Shown piece by piece: positions 1-9,288 of a stretch of DNA of 64,000 nt. The notes beneath the pieces are model-generated. The model saw nothing but the letters and a program-made list of their open reading frames with translations, ran no database searches and had not been told where the DNA came from. The stretch is from NCBI GenBank assembly GCA_018664485.1, contig JABJOE010000005.1, positions 1 to 64,000 of the forward strand, given 5' to 3'. Every line of letters begins with the position of its first letter. Positions within the stretch are counted from its first letter, which is position 1. The position numbers were made by a program, and so were the translations under genes. Origin of the DNA: Candidatus Uhrbacteria bacterium (lineage in GTDB: Bacteria > Patescibacteria > ABY1 > SG8-24 > UBA9934).

Positions 1-268
1 CCGCAGCGTACTTCTGCATCTCCTTTGCGACACGTTGACGAAGCTCGAGCTTGCGCTTGGTGGCCTGCTCCTTCGTCTCCCCTTCAGGTGCACTCTGACG
101 GAACTTCCCGTTGAGCACTCGCCGATGAGAATCCATCAGACGAAACGTGAGCGCGCCACAGAATGACATTTTCCAGATCCAGCGCAGCAGATCGCGAAGT
201 TTGAACTCCTCGTCCGTCAGGTTTTTGGGGTTGACGTCGAGAAAATTGCGACCAATTACGAATTCCAT
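1..268 (-). CDS. orphan GC-rich cassette gene, C-terminus beyond window
   Basis: The reading frame is open from an ATG at 268 to the window edge (89 codons, no stop), so this is an N-terminal fragment. The protein is hydrophilic and strongly basic in its last third (many Arg, Lys and Gln), with no signal peptide or domain I recognise. The start is supported by a GGAG Shine-Dalgarno site about 8 nt upstream and by a textbook promoter (TTGACA, 17 bp, TATATT) at 435-407, giving a leader of roughly 130 nt. Codons are GC-rich compared with holB next door. It belongs to the dispersed cassette set described in the findings. Function unknown. Confidence 0.7.
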   Translation of the reverse strand, partial: MEFVIGRNFLDVNPKNLTDEEFKLRDLLRWIWKMSFCGALTFRLMDSHRRVLNGKFRQSAPEGETKEQATKRKLELRQRVAKEMQKYAA

Positions 269-406
269 GAGTGTCTCCGTGCCCTAGGGGCGTGATGCCC
301 GAGGGCGGTGGTAGGTGCGCACAACGCGCGTAGTTGTCTTCTCTGTACAAATCTGTGCGGGACTTATCATCGATTTTGCACAGAGATCCCGAAATGGGAA
401 CGTATA

Positions 407-435
407 AATATACCACAAAATGATGATTTTGTCAA
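407..435 (-). promoter_or_regulatory. sigma70-type promoter of cassette gene 1-268
   Basis: On the minus strand, TTGACA (430-435) and TATATT (407-412) are separated by exactly 17 bp, with a TGn extended -10. It is divergent from holB, whose own start region lies about 45 bp away. Confidence 0.8.
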
Positions 436-478
436 CCGTGCCTGAACAACTCTCAATATGTGTTAAAATACAAGTAAT

Positions 479-1282
479 ATGAGCTTTTCGAAGATTATTG
501 GGCATAAAAAACAGATAGAGTATCTGCAAAAACTCCTTAAAAATGGGCATTTTGCGCATGCTTATTTGTTCTCAGGACCTAAGTATTTGGGTAAAAATAC
601 GATTGCGCAGATTTTCCTTGAAGAGATTACGCAAAGAGGGATTAAACAGAATCTAGATGCAACCATCGTCACAGGAGACGAAACAATCGCCGTTGAGGAG
701 ATCCGTCAATTGCGTGACCGTTTGGCTCTCTCGGCACTCGGCGGTGGCGATGGCTCAGGATTCTCAGGCAAGATCGCTTTAATCGACAACGCCGAGCAGA
801 TGACGTCGGCTGCACAAAACGCACTTTTAAAAACACTCGAAGAGCCGCGCGGTGACACATTGATCATTCTAGTTAGCCATCATCCAGACAAGCTTCTCGA
901 GACGATTAAGTCGCGCTGCGTAAATATTGCATTCCATCCAGTTGGAGCCGAGGAATTTCCGGAAGGAATGAACGTATGTGCCGGTAGGCCAGGAATGGCT
1001 TTGTCACTAGAGGACGAAGAGACTCGTGAGGCGTATGAAGCTCTGACGCAAAACGCAGAAACATTTTTGGAAGCTCCTTTATGGAAACGAATCAACCTAA
1101 TTGAAAAATGGGTAAAGGAAAAACAGGAATTACCATTGATGCAGTGGGAACTTTTACTACACGACCGCTTGCTTGAAGGTGGCGATGCACAAGCGCTAAA
1201 TGCACTCCTGCAACTTCATGAAGATCTTGCGTATAACAGTAATAAACAGCTTGCCCTTCAACACTTCGCTCGTTGCGTGTAA
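479..1282 (+). CDS. holB: DNA polymerase III delta' subunit (clamp loader)
   Basis: AAA+ clamp-loader subunit that would act with gamma/tau and delta to load the beta clamp. Visible features are an N-terminal SFSKIIGHKKQ-like start, a Walker-A-like GPKYLGKNT at residues 33-41, and the hallmark NALLKTLEEP around residues 114-123, followed by a sensor-type segment ending in SRCVNI. At 267 aa it is shorter than the roughly 330 aa typical of E. coli delta', and the zinc cysteines usual in delta' are not visible. The ATG is probably leaderless: TGTTAAAAT ends 9 nt before it. A DnaX-type identity is unlikely given the length and degenerate P-loop. Confidence 0.85.
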   Translation: MSFSKIIGHKKQIEYLQKLLKNGHFAHAYLFSGPKYLGKNTIAQIFLEEITQRGIKQNLDATIVTGDETIAVEEIRQLRDRLALSALGGGDGSGFSGKIALIDNAEQMTSAAQNALLKTLEEPRGDTLIILVSHHPDKLLETIKSRCVNIAFHPVGAEEFPEGMNVCAGRPGMALSLEDEETREAYEALTQNAETFLEAPLWKRINLIEKWVKEKQELPLMQWELLLHDRLLEGGDAQALNALLQLHEDLAYNSNKQLALQHFARCV

Positions 1283-1384
1283 AATAGACTCAGTAAGACG
1301 AGACACTTAGTTGTAGGTGGACAAGCTAAGGGTTGGCAGTGCTATTTAAAACAAGACAAGTTCATCGTTATTTACATTTTTCAT

Positions 1385-2434
1385 ATGCAAAACAAGCTTT
1401 GGCTAATTTTAGGAATTCTTGTCCTCACGGGCGCTGGGTGTTTTGGAGGGACGGAAACCGCAGGAAGCAATGGTTCAATTTTTCAATCAAAGGACGGTGG
1501 TGATACATGGGGTCAGCTAGCAGATCTTCCGCAAGAAAGTGGAGTCGGCTCAATAGCTGGTGTGAACGTTGCGTCCATTGAGATCGATCCAAGTGATCCA
1601 ACCGCGTACTACATGGGAACATTTGGAAATGGAATTTTCTTCTCACTCGATACTGGAAGTAGTTGGCAGCGACCGGAGGCTACGGAAGCTCGCAGTGGAA
1701 CAATTTTAGAAATCGAAGTGAACCCTGAAGATGTTTGTACTGTGTACGCAGCGACACCAAGTCAGATTTTGAAGTCTACTGACTGCATGCGAACAATGGA
1801 AGCTGTGTACGTGATCGATGATCATAGTGAACCTATCACTTCAATGGCATTGGATTGGTATACACCAGATATTATTTGGGTAGGAGACACACTCGGAACG
1901 GTGCTTAAGACCGATAACGCCGGTGAGACATGGCGAGCCGTACAACGATTAGACGAAGAGATCATGGATATCGAAATCAGCAACCGTGATAGTCGAATCA
2001 TTTTGATCGGTACAGAACGTGACGGACTTTACCGCTCAACTGATAGTGGGGAGACATGGGTCTCACATGAAGATGAATTGAAAGATGAGTTTGATGATGC
2101 AGAAAAGGTATATGCATTCACTCAGGTTGCTGACGGGTCATCACTTATTATGAGTACAGAGTATGGTTTACTTCTATCGGAAGATCAGGGGGAGACATGG
2201 ACTGACATTCCTTTGCTGACAGAAAGTGGTGAGGTAGAGATCCAGAGCGTTGCGTATGATCCGGAAAATGCTAGTACTATTTTCTACGCTACAAAAACTA
2301 CATTCTACGCATCTACAAATAATGGAAACTCCTGGGTGACAAGCTCGCTGCCATCTTCTAGGGAACCGTATGTAATGTTGGTTCATCCAGAGGACGGTGA
2401 TCGTGTACTGATAGGATTTGCAGCATTTGAGTAA
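1385..2434 (+). CDS. lipoprotein with Asp-box/BNR beta-propeller repeats
   Basis: 349-aa exported protein. The N-terminus is a lipoprotein signal (hydrophobic run ending in LTGAGC, cysteine near residue 19). The rest carries at least five Asp-box-like repeats of the form S-x-D-x-G-x-T/S-W (GGDTWGQ, AGETWRAV, SGETWVSH, QGETWTDI, NGNSWVTS) spaced 40-60 aa apart. This is typical of BNR/sortilin-like or Ycf48-like propellers. No sialidase catalytic residues are evident, so a binding or scaffold role at the cell surface is more likely than hydrolysis. It lies about 100 nt downstream of holB and is probably a separate unit. Confidence 0.75.
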   Translation: MQNKLWLILGILVLTGAGCFGGTETAGSNGSIFQSKDGGDTWGQLADLPQESGVGSIAGVNVASIEIDPSDPTAYYMGTFGNGIFFSLDTGSSWQRPEATEARSGTILEIEVNPEDVCTVYAATPSQILKSTDCMRTMEAVYVIDDHSEPITSMALDWYTPDIIWVGDTLGTVLKTDNAGETWRAVQRLDEEIMDIEISNRDSRIILIGTERDGLYRSTDSGETWVSHEDELKDEFDDAEKVYAFTQVADGSSLIMSTEYGLLLSEDQGETWTDIPLLTESGEVEIQSVAYDPENASTIFYATKTTFYASTNNGNSWVTSSLPSSREPYVMLVHPEDGDRVLIGFAAFE

Positions 2435-2494
2435 TGTTTTACGAGGCGGCGTGAGGATGACAAGTGTTATAAAATATGGTTGACTGTCTGCAAT

Positions 2495-3031
2495 ATGTTA
2501 AATGAAGCAAAACCACAATTTCAAAAAGCGGTCGATCATCTCTCTACTGAGTTGATGAGCGTGAGAACTGGTCGGGCTAACCCAGCAATGATCGAAGACC
2601 TTTCTATCGAGGCTTACGGCACTATGCAGGGCTTGAAGTCACTGGCATCTATCTCAGTTCCTGACGCTAAAACTCTCCAGGTTGAACCTTGGGATGCAAG
2701 TGTTGTGAAAGATATTGAGAAAGCTTTGATGGAAGCCGACCTTGGAATGACACCAACAGTGGACGGAAAAATTATTCGACTGCACATTCCAATGATGACT
2801 GACGAGACTCGACAGCGAATGGTGAAGAAGGTTCGAGAAAAGATGGAGAATGCGCGAATTGCCGTTCGACAGGTTCGGGATGACGTTAAAAAGAAAATTG
2901 AAAAGATCGAAGGGATCGGTGAAGACGATAAGCGTGGTCAGCTAGCTGATTTGGATAAGTATGTAAAAGAGTTGAATGTTCAGATTGAGGATGTCGGCTC
3001 AGCCAAAGAAGAAGAGGTTGCTACTGTTTAA
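2495..3031 (+). CDS. frr: ribosome recycling factor
   Basis: Splits post-termination ribosomes together with EF-G. The whole 178-aa chain matches the family, including the VRTGRANPAMIEDL segment, the domain-II stretch SISVPDAKTLQVEPWD and the C-terminal three-helix bundle DDVKKKIEKIEG. I chose the ATG at 2495, because families of this type begin with M-x-x-E-A-x-x-x-x-x-K-A. An in-frame TTG at 2480 would add five residues and sits about where transcription should start. A TATAAA box ends at 2474, so the mRNA leader is very short and has no Shine-Dalgarno site. Confidence 0.95.
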   Translation: MLNEAKPQFQKAVDHLSTELMSVRTGRANPAMIEDLSIEAYGTMQGLKSLASISVPDAKTLQVEPWDASVVKDIEKALMEADLGMTPTVDGKIIRLHIPMMTDETRQRMVKKVREKMENARIAVRQVRDDVKKKIEKIEGIGEDDKRGQLADLDKYVKELNVQIEDVGSAKEEEVATV

Positions 3032-3165
3032 TGCTGAAGATATTCCATTGCGGGACGGCGAGCCGTTCCAGCGACGTCTCGCCTAGCACTTCGGCCGATT
3101 GCCCGGCTGCGCCGGGGCCAAGCCAATCGACCTCAGAGCTCCCTAATTGAAAAATCTTCAGCACT
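3031..3165. other. GC-rich multi-hairpin element between frr and glyQS
   Basis: The frr-glyQS gap is unusually GC-rich for this region and folds extensively. An outer 10-bp stem pairs TGCTGAAGAT (from 3031) with ATCTTCAGCA (to about 3164). Inside it are a perfect CCCGGC/GCCGGG hairpin, itself nested in CGATTG/CAATCG, and an ACGGC-GA-GCCGT hairpin. No second copy was seen in the window. It could be a leader or attenuator for glyQS, a mRNA-protecting structure after frr, or a REP-like element. Confidence 0.5.
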
Positions 3166-3186
3166 AAAAGTTGAAATGAAAGAGGT

Positions 3187-4551
3187 ATGAAAGATGTATC
3201 AATGGAGAAAATTGTAAATTTATGTAAAACCCGAGGATTCGTTTTCCCGGGTTCTGAGATTTATGGTGGACTTGCAAACTCGTGGGACTACGGTCCACTG
3301 GGAGTACAGCTTAAACGCAACATCAAAGATGATTGGTGGAAAACTTTTGTTGAGAGCCGACAAGACATGGTTGGGCTCGATGGAGCTATTTTGATGAATC
3401 CAAAAGTGTGGGAGGCATCTGGCCACGTAGAGACATTCAATGATCCGTTGGTTGAAGATAAAGAGACCAATAAGCGTTACCGCGCAGATCACCTTATTGA
3501 AGAAGTAACAGGGATCGATGCAGACGGTAAATCGCTGGAAGAATTAGAAGCGCTCATTAAAGAGCATGATATCAAGAGTCCAGATGGAAACGAGTTGACT
3601 GCTCCACGACAATTCAGTGGAATGTTTGAGACGTCTGCTGGTGCTGCCGAGGAAGGTAAGCAAAAGATTTATTTGCGGCCAGAGACAGCTCAGGCAATTT
3701 TTGTAAACTTTAAGAATGTTCTGGAGACATCTCGAAAGCGTCTTCCTTTTGGAATTGCGCAGATTGGAAAAGCATTTCGAAATGAGATCACTCCTGGTAA
3801 TTTTATCTTCCGTACATTGGAGTTTGAGCAGATGGAGATTGAGTATTTTGTAGAAGAAGCGCAGTGGGAGGAGCATTTTGATAAGTGGGAGGCTGCACGT
3901 ATGGCATGGGGTAAGTCCATTGGTTTGGATATGGATCGTGTAAGTGGTGACGATCATGCTCCTGAAAAGCTGTCTCACTATTCAAAAAAGACGGTGGACG
4001 TAATGTTTGATTTCCCCTTTGGACGACAGGAGCTATGGGGAATGGCATATCGAACTGATTTTGATCTTCATCAGCACCAGGAACACTCCGGTCAGAAATT
4101 GTTGTATACAGATCCAAATGATAATCACAGAAAGTTCCTACCTCACGTGATTGAGCCTTCCTTTGGTGTCGATCGTACTCTCTTGGCATTGCTGGTTAGT
4201 TGTTACGATGAGGAGGAGGTTGATGGTGATACACGAACACTGCTTCGATTCCCGGCACATATCGCTCCGGTGCAGGTTGCAGTTTTGCCACTTTCAAAAA
4301 AGCCAGAACTTCAGCAGGCTAGTGAACGAGTGCTCAAGATCGTAAGTTCAAAATGGCGAGCTGAGTATGACGAAACTCAATCGATCGGAAAACGTTACCG
4401 TCGGCAAGATGAAATAGGTACACCTTACTGCATCACTATTGATTTTGATTCACTTGATGATCACGCCGTTACCGTCCGAGACCGTGATACAATGAAGCAA
4501 GATCGAGTTCCAATCGATGAGCTTGTTGCATATTTTGAAGGGAAATTTTAG
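3187..4551 (+). CDS. glyQS: glycyl-tRNA synthetase, dimeric (alpha2) type
   Basis: Charges tRNA-Gly. This is the single-chain class II enzyme, not the bacterial GlyQ/GlyS heterotetramer. The N-terminus GSEIYGGLANSWDYGPLG is diagnostic. Class II motif 2 (GKAFRNEITP...FRTLEFEQMEIEYF) and motif 3 (EPSFGVDRTLLAL) are clear, and a C-terminal anticodon-binding domain follows from about residue 360 (PVQVAVLPLSKK). At 454 aa it has the usual length for bacterial GlyQS. It lies about 155 nt downstream of frr, after a structured spacer. Start at MKDVSMEKIVNL. Confidence 0.96.
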   Translation: MKDVSMEKIVNLCKTRGFVFPGSEIYGGLANSWDYGPLGVQLKRNIKDDWWKTFVESRQDMVGLDGAILMNPKVWEASGHVETFNDPLVEDKETNKRYRADHLIEEVTGIDADGKSLEELEALIKEHDIKSPDGNELTAPRQFSGMFETSAGAAEEGKQKIYLRPETAQAIFVNFKNVLETSRKRLPFGIAQIGKAFRNEITPGNFIFRTLEFEQMEIEYFVEEAQWEEHFDKWEAARMAWGKSIGLDMDRVSGDDHAPEKLSHYSKKTVDVMFDFPFGRQELWGMAYRTDFDLHQHQEHSGQKLLYTDPNDNHRKFLPHVIEPSFGVDRTLLALLVSCYDEEEVDGDTRTLLRFPAHIAPVQVAVLPLSKKPELQQASERVLKIVSSKWRAEYDETQSIGKRYRRQDEIGTPYCITIDFDSLDDHAVTVRDRDTMKQDRVPIDELVAYFEGKF

Positions 4552-4559
4552 CGTTTTAT

Positions 4560-6299
4560 ATGAATAGACGTGTTGAAGGTGGAGGAGCACAAAAAGATGC
4601 TGCATGGGGAATCCCAGACGAAGTACCCGTTGGGACCACCGAAGTTAAGCTCGGTAAAAATGAGCCCGTAGCTGAAGTTAAGCTTGGAGAGAATAAGCAG
4701 GAGGGCGGAGGATTTAGTCCTGGATTGATGGAATGGTTTGATGATCTTGGACCAGAAGATCAGACTCAGGCATTGCAAGATGCTATCGAAGCAAGGGAGC
4801 GTAGAGGTAGGGAGAGTCCTGATCTTGAAGGATTTTCTGAAGGTACAAATACTATTTTAGATAAAATTAGAAAACATCCTCTTCGGGGTGCTGTTTTAAG
4901 TGGGATGATTGGTTTGGTAGGAGTTGGATTTGTTGAGGGGAGAGATATTGCGCAAAGTGTTGCTGATGGTACAGGTGTTGAATTAGTTGATAAAGCTGTT
5001 GACGTGATTGAAGGTGAGATGACAGAACGTACCGTTGAGAGGTATGACGGGTATTTTGATAAAGCTGCAGAAGACATGCGCGGATCTGAGAAGTTGCAAG
5101 CTGAGTTTGAGCCTGCTGAAATTGAGGCGATGGCTGAGTCGCTTGAGAATTTTTCAGCGCAAGACTTCTTTGCATTTGCTGCAGGTCGTGCGGATTTAGA
5201 TATTGATGAAGTTGCTAGGTCTTGGAATTTGCAAGGAATACATGTTTATTCAGGTGCAGATATGCATCCTAGCCAGTTGACTCAAATGATTGTTGACCAG
5301 GCAGATATGTCTCCGGATCAAATTATGGATCATCTCGGATCTCTATCGGAACTAGCTGCAAGTGTTCGTGCCGATGGTGGATTCCATTTAGATGGTCATG
5401 TCTTTGTGAATGTTTCCAACATTGCAGAGTCAGGTGTGGATGTGTCACTTGGACTTCAAAATGTTCTTATTCATGAGTTGATGCACGCTACTGACAAGGT
5501 TGATGAGGAGACTCCGGGCATGCATGGATGGGAGGAGGGTAGTGTAGAGCGCTTTGCAAATGGGTACGTGGCGCATACCAATGAAATAAGTGTTGCAGAT
5601 GCGGATGTTTTGTCAGGATATTCAAATGGTCCGTTAGCAGGATCGGAGATGTTGTCTGCGGCACTTGGAAGCGAATCTCACTTATTGGATAGGGCAGTCA
5701 TCACAGGTGATTGGTCTGCTGTCGGAGAGAGCGTGGAACGTCAATTTGATAAATCACCAGGATGGTTTCTTGCTGAATCAAATCAAGATATTTCTGGAAT
5801 GGTATCTCCTGATGCATTTACATCTAGTGTCTTAACTACAGACGTACTTAGTGAACAGAGTGAATATGAAGACGTGCAAAGTCAAATAACATCTTTACAA
5901 CCTCTTGTGATGATGTCTGAACTGGCAATTGATAGCCCGGACATTATTAATACCGCCAATGAACAGCTCTCTGTTGGGGCTGGTAAAATTTCTGTACTAA
6001 ATGTGGGTAGTGTTTCTGGAGTGGCTTTAGTTCACCCTTGGACAGAAACGGGTATTTCTACAGGTATAATCACCGTGGATGCAGGTGACGGTCATGAGGT
6101 TCCTGTTCTACTTTCAAGACATATTGAAGATAACGCAGGCGTCACAATAGGTACACCACTTGGTGAAGTAAGTATTGATTTTGATTTAATGGACACATTG
6201 GGTGATGATGATTTTGAGTCGCTTGCACCGGGTGATTACTCAGGATTACTCAGTAAACTTGTGGACGTTGATACTGATTCAGGAGAACAAATAAATTAA
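4560..6299 (+). CDS. hypothetical protein with HExxH metallopeptidase motif
   Basis: 579 aa, not assignable to a named family. The first ~60 residues are low-complexity and contain an imperfect duplication around EVKLGKNEPV/EVKLGENKQE. One weak hydrophobic segment (AVLSGMIGLVGVGFVEG) lies near residues 110-130. The centre carries LIHELMHATD, with HELMH at residues 305-309, followed by GWEEGSVERFANGY, which offers a downstream glutamate as third zinc ligand in a gluzincin-like arrangement. The C-terminal ~200 residues look like a beta-rich regulatory or substrate domain. It begins 8 nt after glyQS and ends 2 nt before the M16 peptidase gene, so cotranscription is likely. The metallopeptidase role rests on the motif alone. 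Confidence 0.6.
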   Translation: MNRRVEGGGAQKDAAWGIPDEVPVGTTEVKLGKNEPVAEVKLGENKQEGGGFSPGLMEWFDDLGPEDQTQALQDAIEARERRGRESPDLEGFSEGTNTILDKIRKHPLRGAVLSGMIGLVGVGFVEGRDIAQSVADGTGVELVDKAVDVIEGEMTERTVERYDGYFDKAAEDMRGSEKLQAEFEPAEIEAMAESLENFSAQDFFAFAAGRADLDIDEVARSWNLQGIHVYSGADMHPSQLTQMIVDQADMSPDQIMDHLGSLSELAASVRADGGFHLDGHVFVNVSNIAESGVDVSLGLQNVLIHELMHATDKVDEETPGMHGWEEGSVERFANGYVAHTNEISVADADVLSGYSNGPLAGSEMLSAALGSESHLLDRAVITGDWSAVGESVERQFDKSPGWFLAESNQDISGMVSPDAFTSSVLTTDVLSEQSEYEDVQSQITSLQPLVMMSELAIDSPDIINTANEQLSVGAGKISVLNVGSVSGVALVHPWTETGISTGIITVDAGDGHEVPVLLSRHIEDNAGVTIGTPLGEVSIDFDLMDTLGDDDFESLAPGDYSGLLSKLVDVDTDSGEQIN

Positions 6300-6301
6300 A
6301 A

Positions 6302-7576
6302 ATGAAACATCCAAAAAGACTTTCAAACGGAATGCGCGTACACCTTGTACCGTTCTCAAGCACACAGGCTGTAACGGTATTGGTACAAATCAAAGTAGGT
6401 TCACGTCATGAGGAAGATAAAGTATGGGGAGGCTCTCATTTTATTGAGCATCTCATGTTTAAGGGGACTACGAGACGTCCAAAAACGGCTGACATCTCAA
6501 ACACGCTCGATCGCTACGGAGCTCGATACAATGCTTATACCGGAAAAGAGCTTACCGGGTATTACGTTAAGATTGCAGGCGATAAGGTAAATATTGCGAT
6601 CGATCTTTTGCATGACATGATTTTTCACTCAACGTTCAAGCAGACTGAGATGAACCGGGAGCGAAAGGTGATTATTGAGGAGATCAAAATGTACGACGAG
6701 AATCCAATCATGCATATTGGTACTCTTTTGGAGGGTGCGATGTTCGATGGATCAACGCTCGGACGTGATATTGCTGGAACACAGCAGATGATTAAAGACA
6801 TGAAGCGAAAGGATCTTATTGCTTATCGAGATCATCATTATGTTCCGTCACAGATTGTCATTACAATGGCTGGAAATGTTCCAAAGGATGCAATGGAGCA
6901 GCTTGAGAAAACATTCGGTCGAGTAAAAGAAGCTCCGCTGCCAAAAGATTATCTTACATTCGGTGATCTACCAGAACGAGCTACTCCGCGTGTTGGACGA
7001 CAGTATAAAGACCTCAAACAAATGCAGCTCGCGCTCGCATTCCCGGCACCAGGACGATTGCATAAAGATCAGTATCCTTTAAAACTTCTTGCAGCAATCA
7101 TGGGTGGTGGAATGTCTTCACGACTGTTTGCGCAAGTTCGAGAACGTCGAGGGTTGTGCTATGACATTCGAGCATCGTCTAGCGGCTATCAGGATGTTGG
7201 AATGTTTACGGTAAGCGCAGGGCTCGATGCCGATCGACTTACCGAAGCATTGCGCGTTATTGTTGGTGAGCTGAAAAAGGTTGCTAGAAACGGTGTGACT
7301 GCAAAAGAATTACAATACATCAAAGATAATATTGAGGGGTCATCACAGTTGGCTCTTGAAAACTCTTCGGCACAAGCTGAGTTTTTCGGACGGCAGGAAC
7401 TTTTTTACGGCGAGGTGTTGACTCCAGAGGAATCCATTGCGAAAGTCCGACGTGTACGACGGGCTGACATTCAGCGTGTGGCAAAAGAGGTAATTAATTT
7501 CAAACGCCTATCGATCGCAGCAGTTGGACCTTACAAAACAGACAAGTCGCTTCTCAAGCATCTGCCTAAATTGTAG
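6302..7576 (+). CDS. M16 family zinc peptidase (processing-peptidase-like)
   Basis: 424-aa pitrilysin/insulinase-type peptidase of the bacterial PqqL/YmxG-like subgroup. The inverted zinc motif HFIEH lies at residues 46-50, with the distal glutamate in RERKVIIEEIKMYDENP. The C-terminal half has the usual non-catalytic M16 fold with the R/Y-rich region RERRGLCYDIRASSSGY. A single two-domain chain of about 420 residues is normal for bacterial members. Start ATG at 6302, 2 nt after the preceding stop. It probably degrades or processes peptides; whether it is exported cannot be told, as there is no signal peptide. Confidence 0.9.
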   Translation: MKHPKRLSNGMRVHLVPFSSTQAVTVLVQIKVGSRHEEDKVWGGSHFIEHLMFKGTTRRPKTADISNTLDRYGARYNAYTGKELTGYYVKIAGDKVNIAIDLLHDMIFHSTFKQTEMNRERKVIIEEIKMYDENPIMHIGTLLEGAMFDGSTLGRDIAGTQQMIKDMKRKDLIAYRDHHYVPSQIVITMAGNVPKDAMEQLEKTFGRVKEAPLPKDYLTFGDLPERATPRVGRQYKDLKQMQLALAFPAPGRLHKDQYPLKLLAAIMGGGMSSRLFAQVRERRGLCYDIRASSSGYQDVGMFTVSAGLDADRLTEALRVIVGELKKVARNGVTAKELQYIKDNIEGSSQLALENSSAQAEFFGRQELFYGEVLTPEESIAKVRRVRRADIQRVAKEVINFKRLSIAAVGPYKTDKSLLKHLPKL

Positions 7577-7634
7577 ATTGATTCAATGCTGCTCAGATGG
7601 TAGCGTTGTAGGGACTTGGTAGTAGGAAACGAGC

Positions 7635-7650
7635 AAAATCAATTGATTTT
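7635..7650. repeat. 16-bp perfect palindrome abutting tpiA start
   Basis: AAAATCAATTGATTTT is a perfect inverted repeat ending 3 nt before the tpiA ATG. It could be an operator or simply an AT-rich promoter segment; it would overlap the -10/start region of a leaderless transcript. Confidence 0.4.
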
Positions 7651-7653
7651 AGT

Positions 7654-8427
7654 ATGAAATACGTTTTTGGAAATTGGAAAATGAATCTCGGCATTCGAGA
7701 AAGTGTAGCGCTCGCAAGAGGCGTTGCGCGTTCTTTGCGTGGCAAAGAGTCGGTGCCCGAGGTGGCGGTATTCCCAGCGTTCACTGCATTAAGTGAGGTT
7801 CACAAGGCGTTGTCGCGCTCAAGAGTGCAGCTGGGTGCGCAGAACATTGGTGTTGAAAAAAGTGGCGCATACACAGGCGAGGTATCATCGTCCATGCTTG
7901 AAGACGTCGGTTGCAGCTATGCTCTTATTGGTCATTCTGAACGACGGTGGAAATTTGCTGAGAGTGATGAGTTGATTGCCGATCGTTTAAAAGCCTGCCT
8001 TGCGTCAAAAGTTACACCAGTACTTTGTGTTGGTGAGTCTGTAGCGGAACGTGAAGATGGATCACATGAAGAGTTTGTTACAGGCCAGATGAAATCCGCA
8101 TTGTCTGACATTGATGTATCTAACGCATCTGATTTGATTGTGGCATACGAACCTGTATGGGCGATTGGAACCGGTGAGACAGCTACGGTAGCTCAGGTTG
8201 TTGAGATGCACACTCACATAAGGTCAACACTCCAATCAATACTTGAAATGAATGCCGAAGAGTTTTCGATTTTATATGGCGGTTCCGTGAACCCGGAAAA
8301 TGCATATGAACTTTTGCGTGAACGTGAGATAGGAGGGGTTCTTGTAGGCGGGGCTAGTTTAAAGATTCATGCGTTCCAAGATATTTTGGAAGCGGCTACG
8401 GAGGTCATTACTGCTCAAGGAGCGTAG
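7654..8427 (+). CDS. tpiA: triosephosphate isomerase
   Basis: Interconverts dihydroxyacetone phosphate and glyceraldehyde-3-phosphate. All catalytic elements are present: FGNWKMN with the catalytic Lys at residue 9, IGHSERR with His94, the VAYEPVWAIGTG loop with Glu166, and the phosphate-binding YGGSVNPENA near the C-terminus. The length of 257 aa is normal. It is followed 2 nt later by a TPR-protein gene, suggesting one transcript. It is the only glycolytic gene recognised in the window. Confidence 0.97.
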   Translation: MKYVFGNWKMNLGIRESVALARGVARSLRGKESVPEVAVFPAFTALSEVHKALSRSRVQLGAQNIGVEKSGAYTGEVSSSMLEDVGCSYALIGHSERRWKFAESDELIADRLKACLASKVTPVLCVGESVAEREDGSHEEFVTGQMKSALSDIDVSNASDLIVAYEPVWAIGTGETATVAQVVEMHTHIRSTLQSILEMNAEEFSILYGGSVNPENAYELLREREIGGVLVGGASLKIHAFQDILEAATEVITAQGA

Positions 8428-8429
8428 AT

Positions 8430-9233
8430 ATGTTTGTTACTATTTTTCTTATTTTACTTTTAGTTGCAAGTGCTTCTGTATTGGGGTGGTTGTTTTGGCG
8501 AAAATGGTCACAGCTCCAACTTCTTGATCCAGAGTCCCTGCCAGATGCGCAGACACGAAAGCTGAAATACGATATTTTGCGGCAGAGAGTTAGTCGTACT
8601 AGCGATAAATACGTAAAGAAAGCACACAAAGATGTTGTCGGTCCTATAGGACGATTGGTGCAAGTTGGATTCCGCAAAGTTGCCGGAAAGCTAACGGCTG
8701 CTGAGCGCTCTTATCAGAAGAAGAAGCGTCAGACTGGAGCTGTTCATGTTGATAAAGAAACAATCCGAACAATGCTTCAGGAAGCTAAGGAGCTTTTGGA
8801 TAAAAGTGAATGGGATCGAGCAGAGAAGATTTTGATTGAGATAATCAGTACAAACCCAAGACACGTTGAGGCGTGTGAACGTTTGGGAAGATTGTATTTT
8901 CAAAAGAAAGAATATGACCAGGCGCTTGAAACATGGAGCTATCTAAATAAGCTTGTTCCGGATGATCCAAGTGTGTTAGCGGCCTTGGGAGAGGTTGAAG
9001 ATATACGTGGGAATATGCAGGAATCTCGATCTTATTTCGAACAGGCGGTAGCTTTACGTCCGAGCAATCCAAGATATCTAGACTTTTATATAGATGTACT
9101 GATAAAGCTTGAGGACGTTCATGACGCTATGACAACGCTTGACCGTTTACGTGAGGCAAATCCAGAAAATAAAAAAATTGAGGTTTTCGAGAAGAGGATT
9201 GAAGAAGTACGCACGAAAGCTTCCAATGGTTAA
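8430..9233 (+). CDS. membrane-anchored TPR-repeat protein
   Basis: 267 aa. Residues 1-25 form one strong transmembrane segment (FVTIFLILLLVASASVLGW) followed by a basic, coiled-coil-like stretch. From about residue 110 there are three to four tetratricopeptide repeats (AKELLDKSEWDRAEKILIE, ACERLGRLYFQKKEYDQAL, VLAALGEVEDIRGNMQESR, PRYLDFYIDVLIKLEDVHDA). It is likely a protein-protein interaction scaffold at the inner face of the membrane. It starts 2 nt after tpiA. The partner is unknown. Confidence 0.8.
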   Translation: MFVTIFLILLLVASASVLGWLFWRKWSQLQLLDPESLPDAQTRKLKYDILRQRVSRTSDKYVKKAHKDVVGPIGRLVQVGFRKVAGKLTAAERSYQKKKRQTGAVHVDKETIRTMLQEAKELLDKSEWDRAEKILIEIISTNPRHVEACERLGRLYFQKKEYDQALETWSYLNKLVPDDPSVLAALGEVEDIRGNMQESRSYFEQAVALRPSNPRYLDFYIDVLIKLEDVHDAMTTLDRLREANPENKKIEVFEKRIEEVRTKASNG

Positions 9234-9259
9234 AAATATTGATATTCCTAGTTATAGGG

Positions 9260-9288
9260 TTGACAAGAGTAGTAATTTTTGGTAAGAA
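9260..9288 (+). promoter_or_regulatory. promoter of MopE-type lipoprotein gene 1
   Basis: TTGACA (9260-9265), 17-bp spacer, TAAGAA (9283-9288), with a TGG extended -10. The predicted transcript start is at about 9295, giving a ~125-nt leader before the ATG at 9420. Confidence 0.7.
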
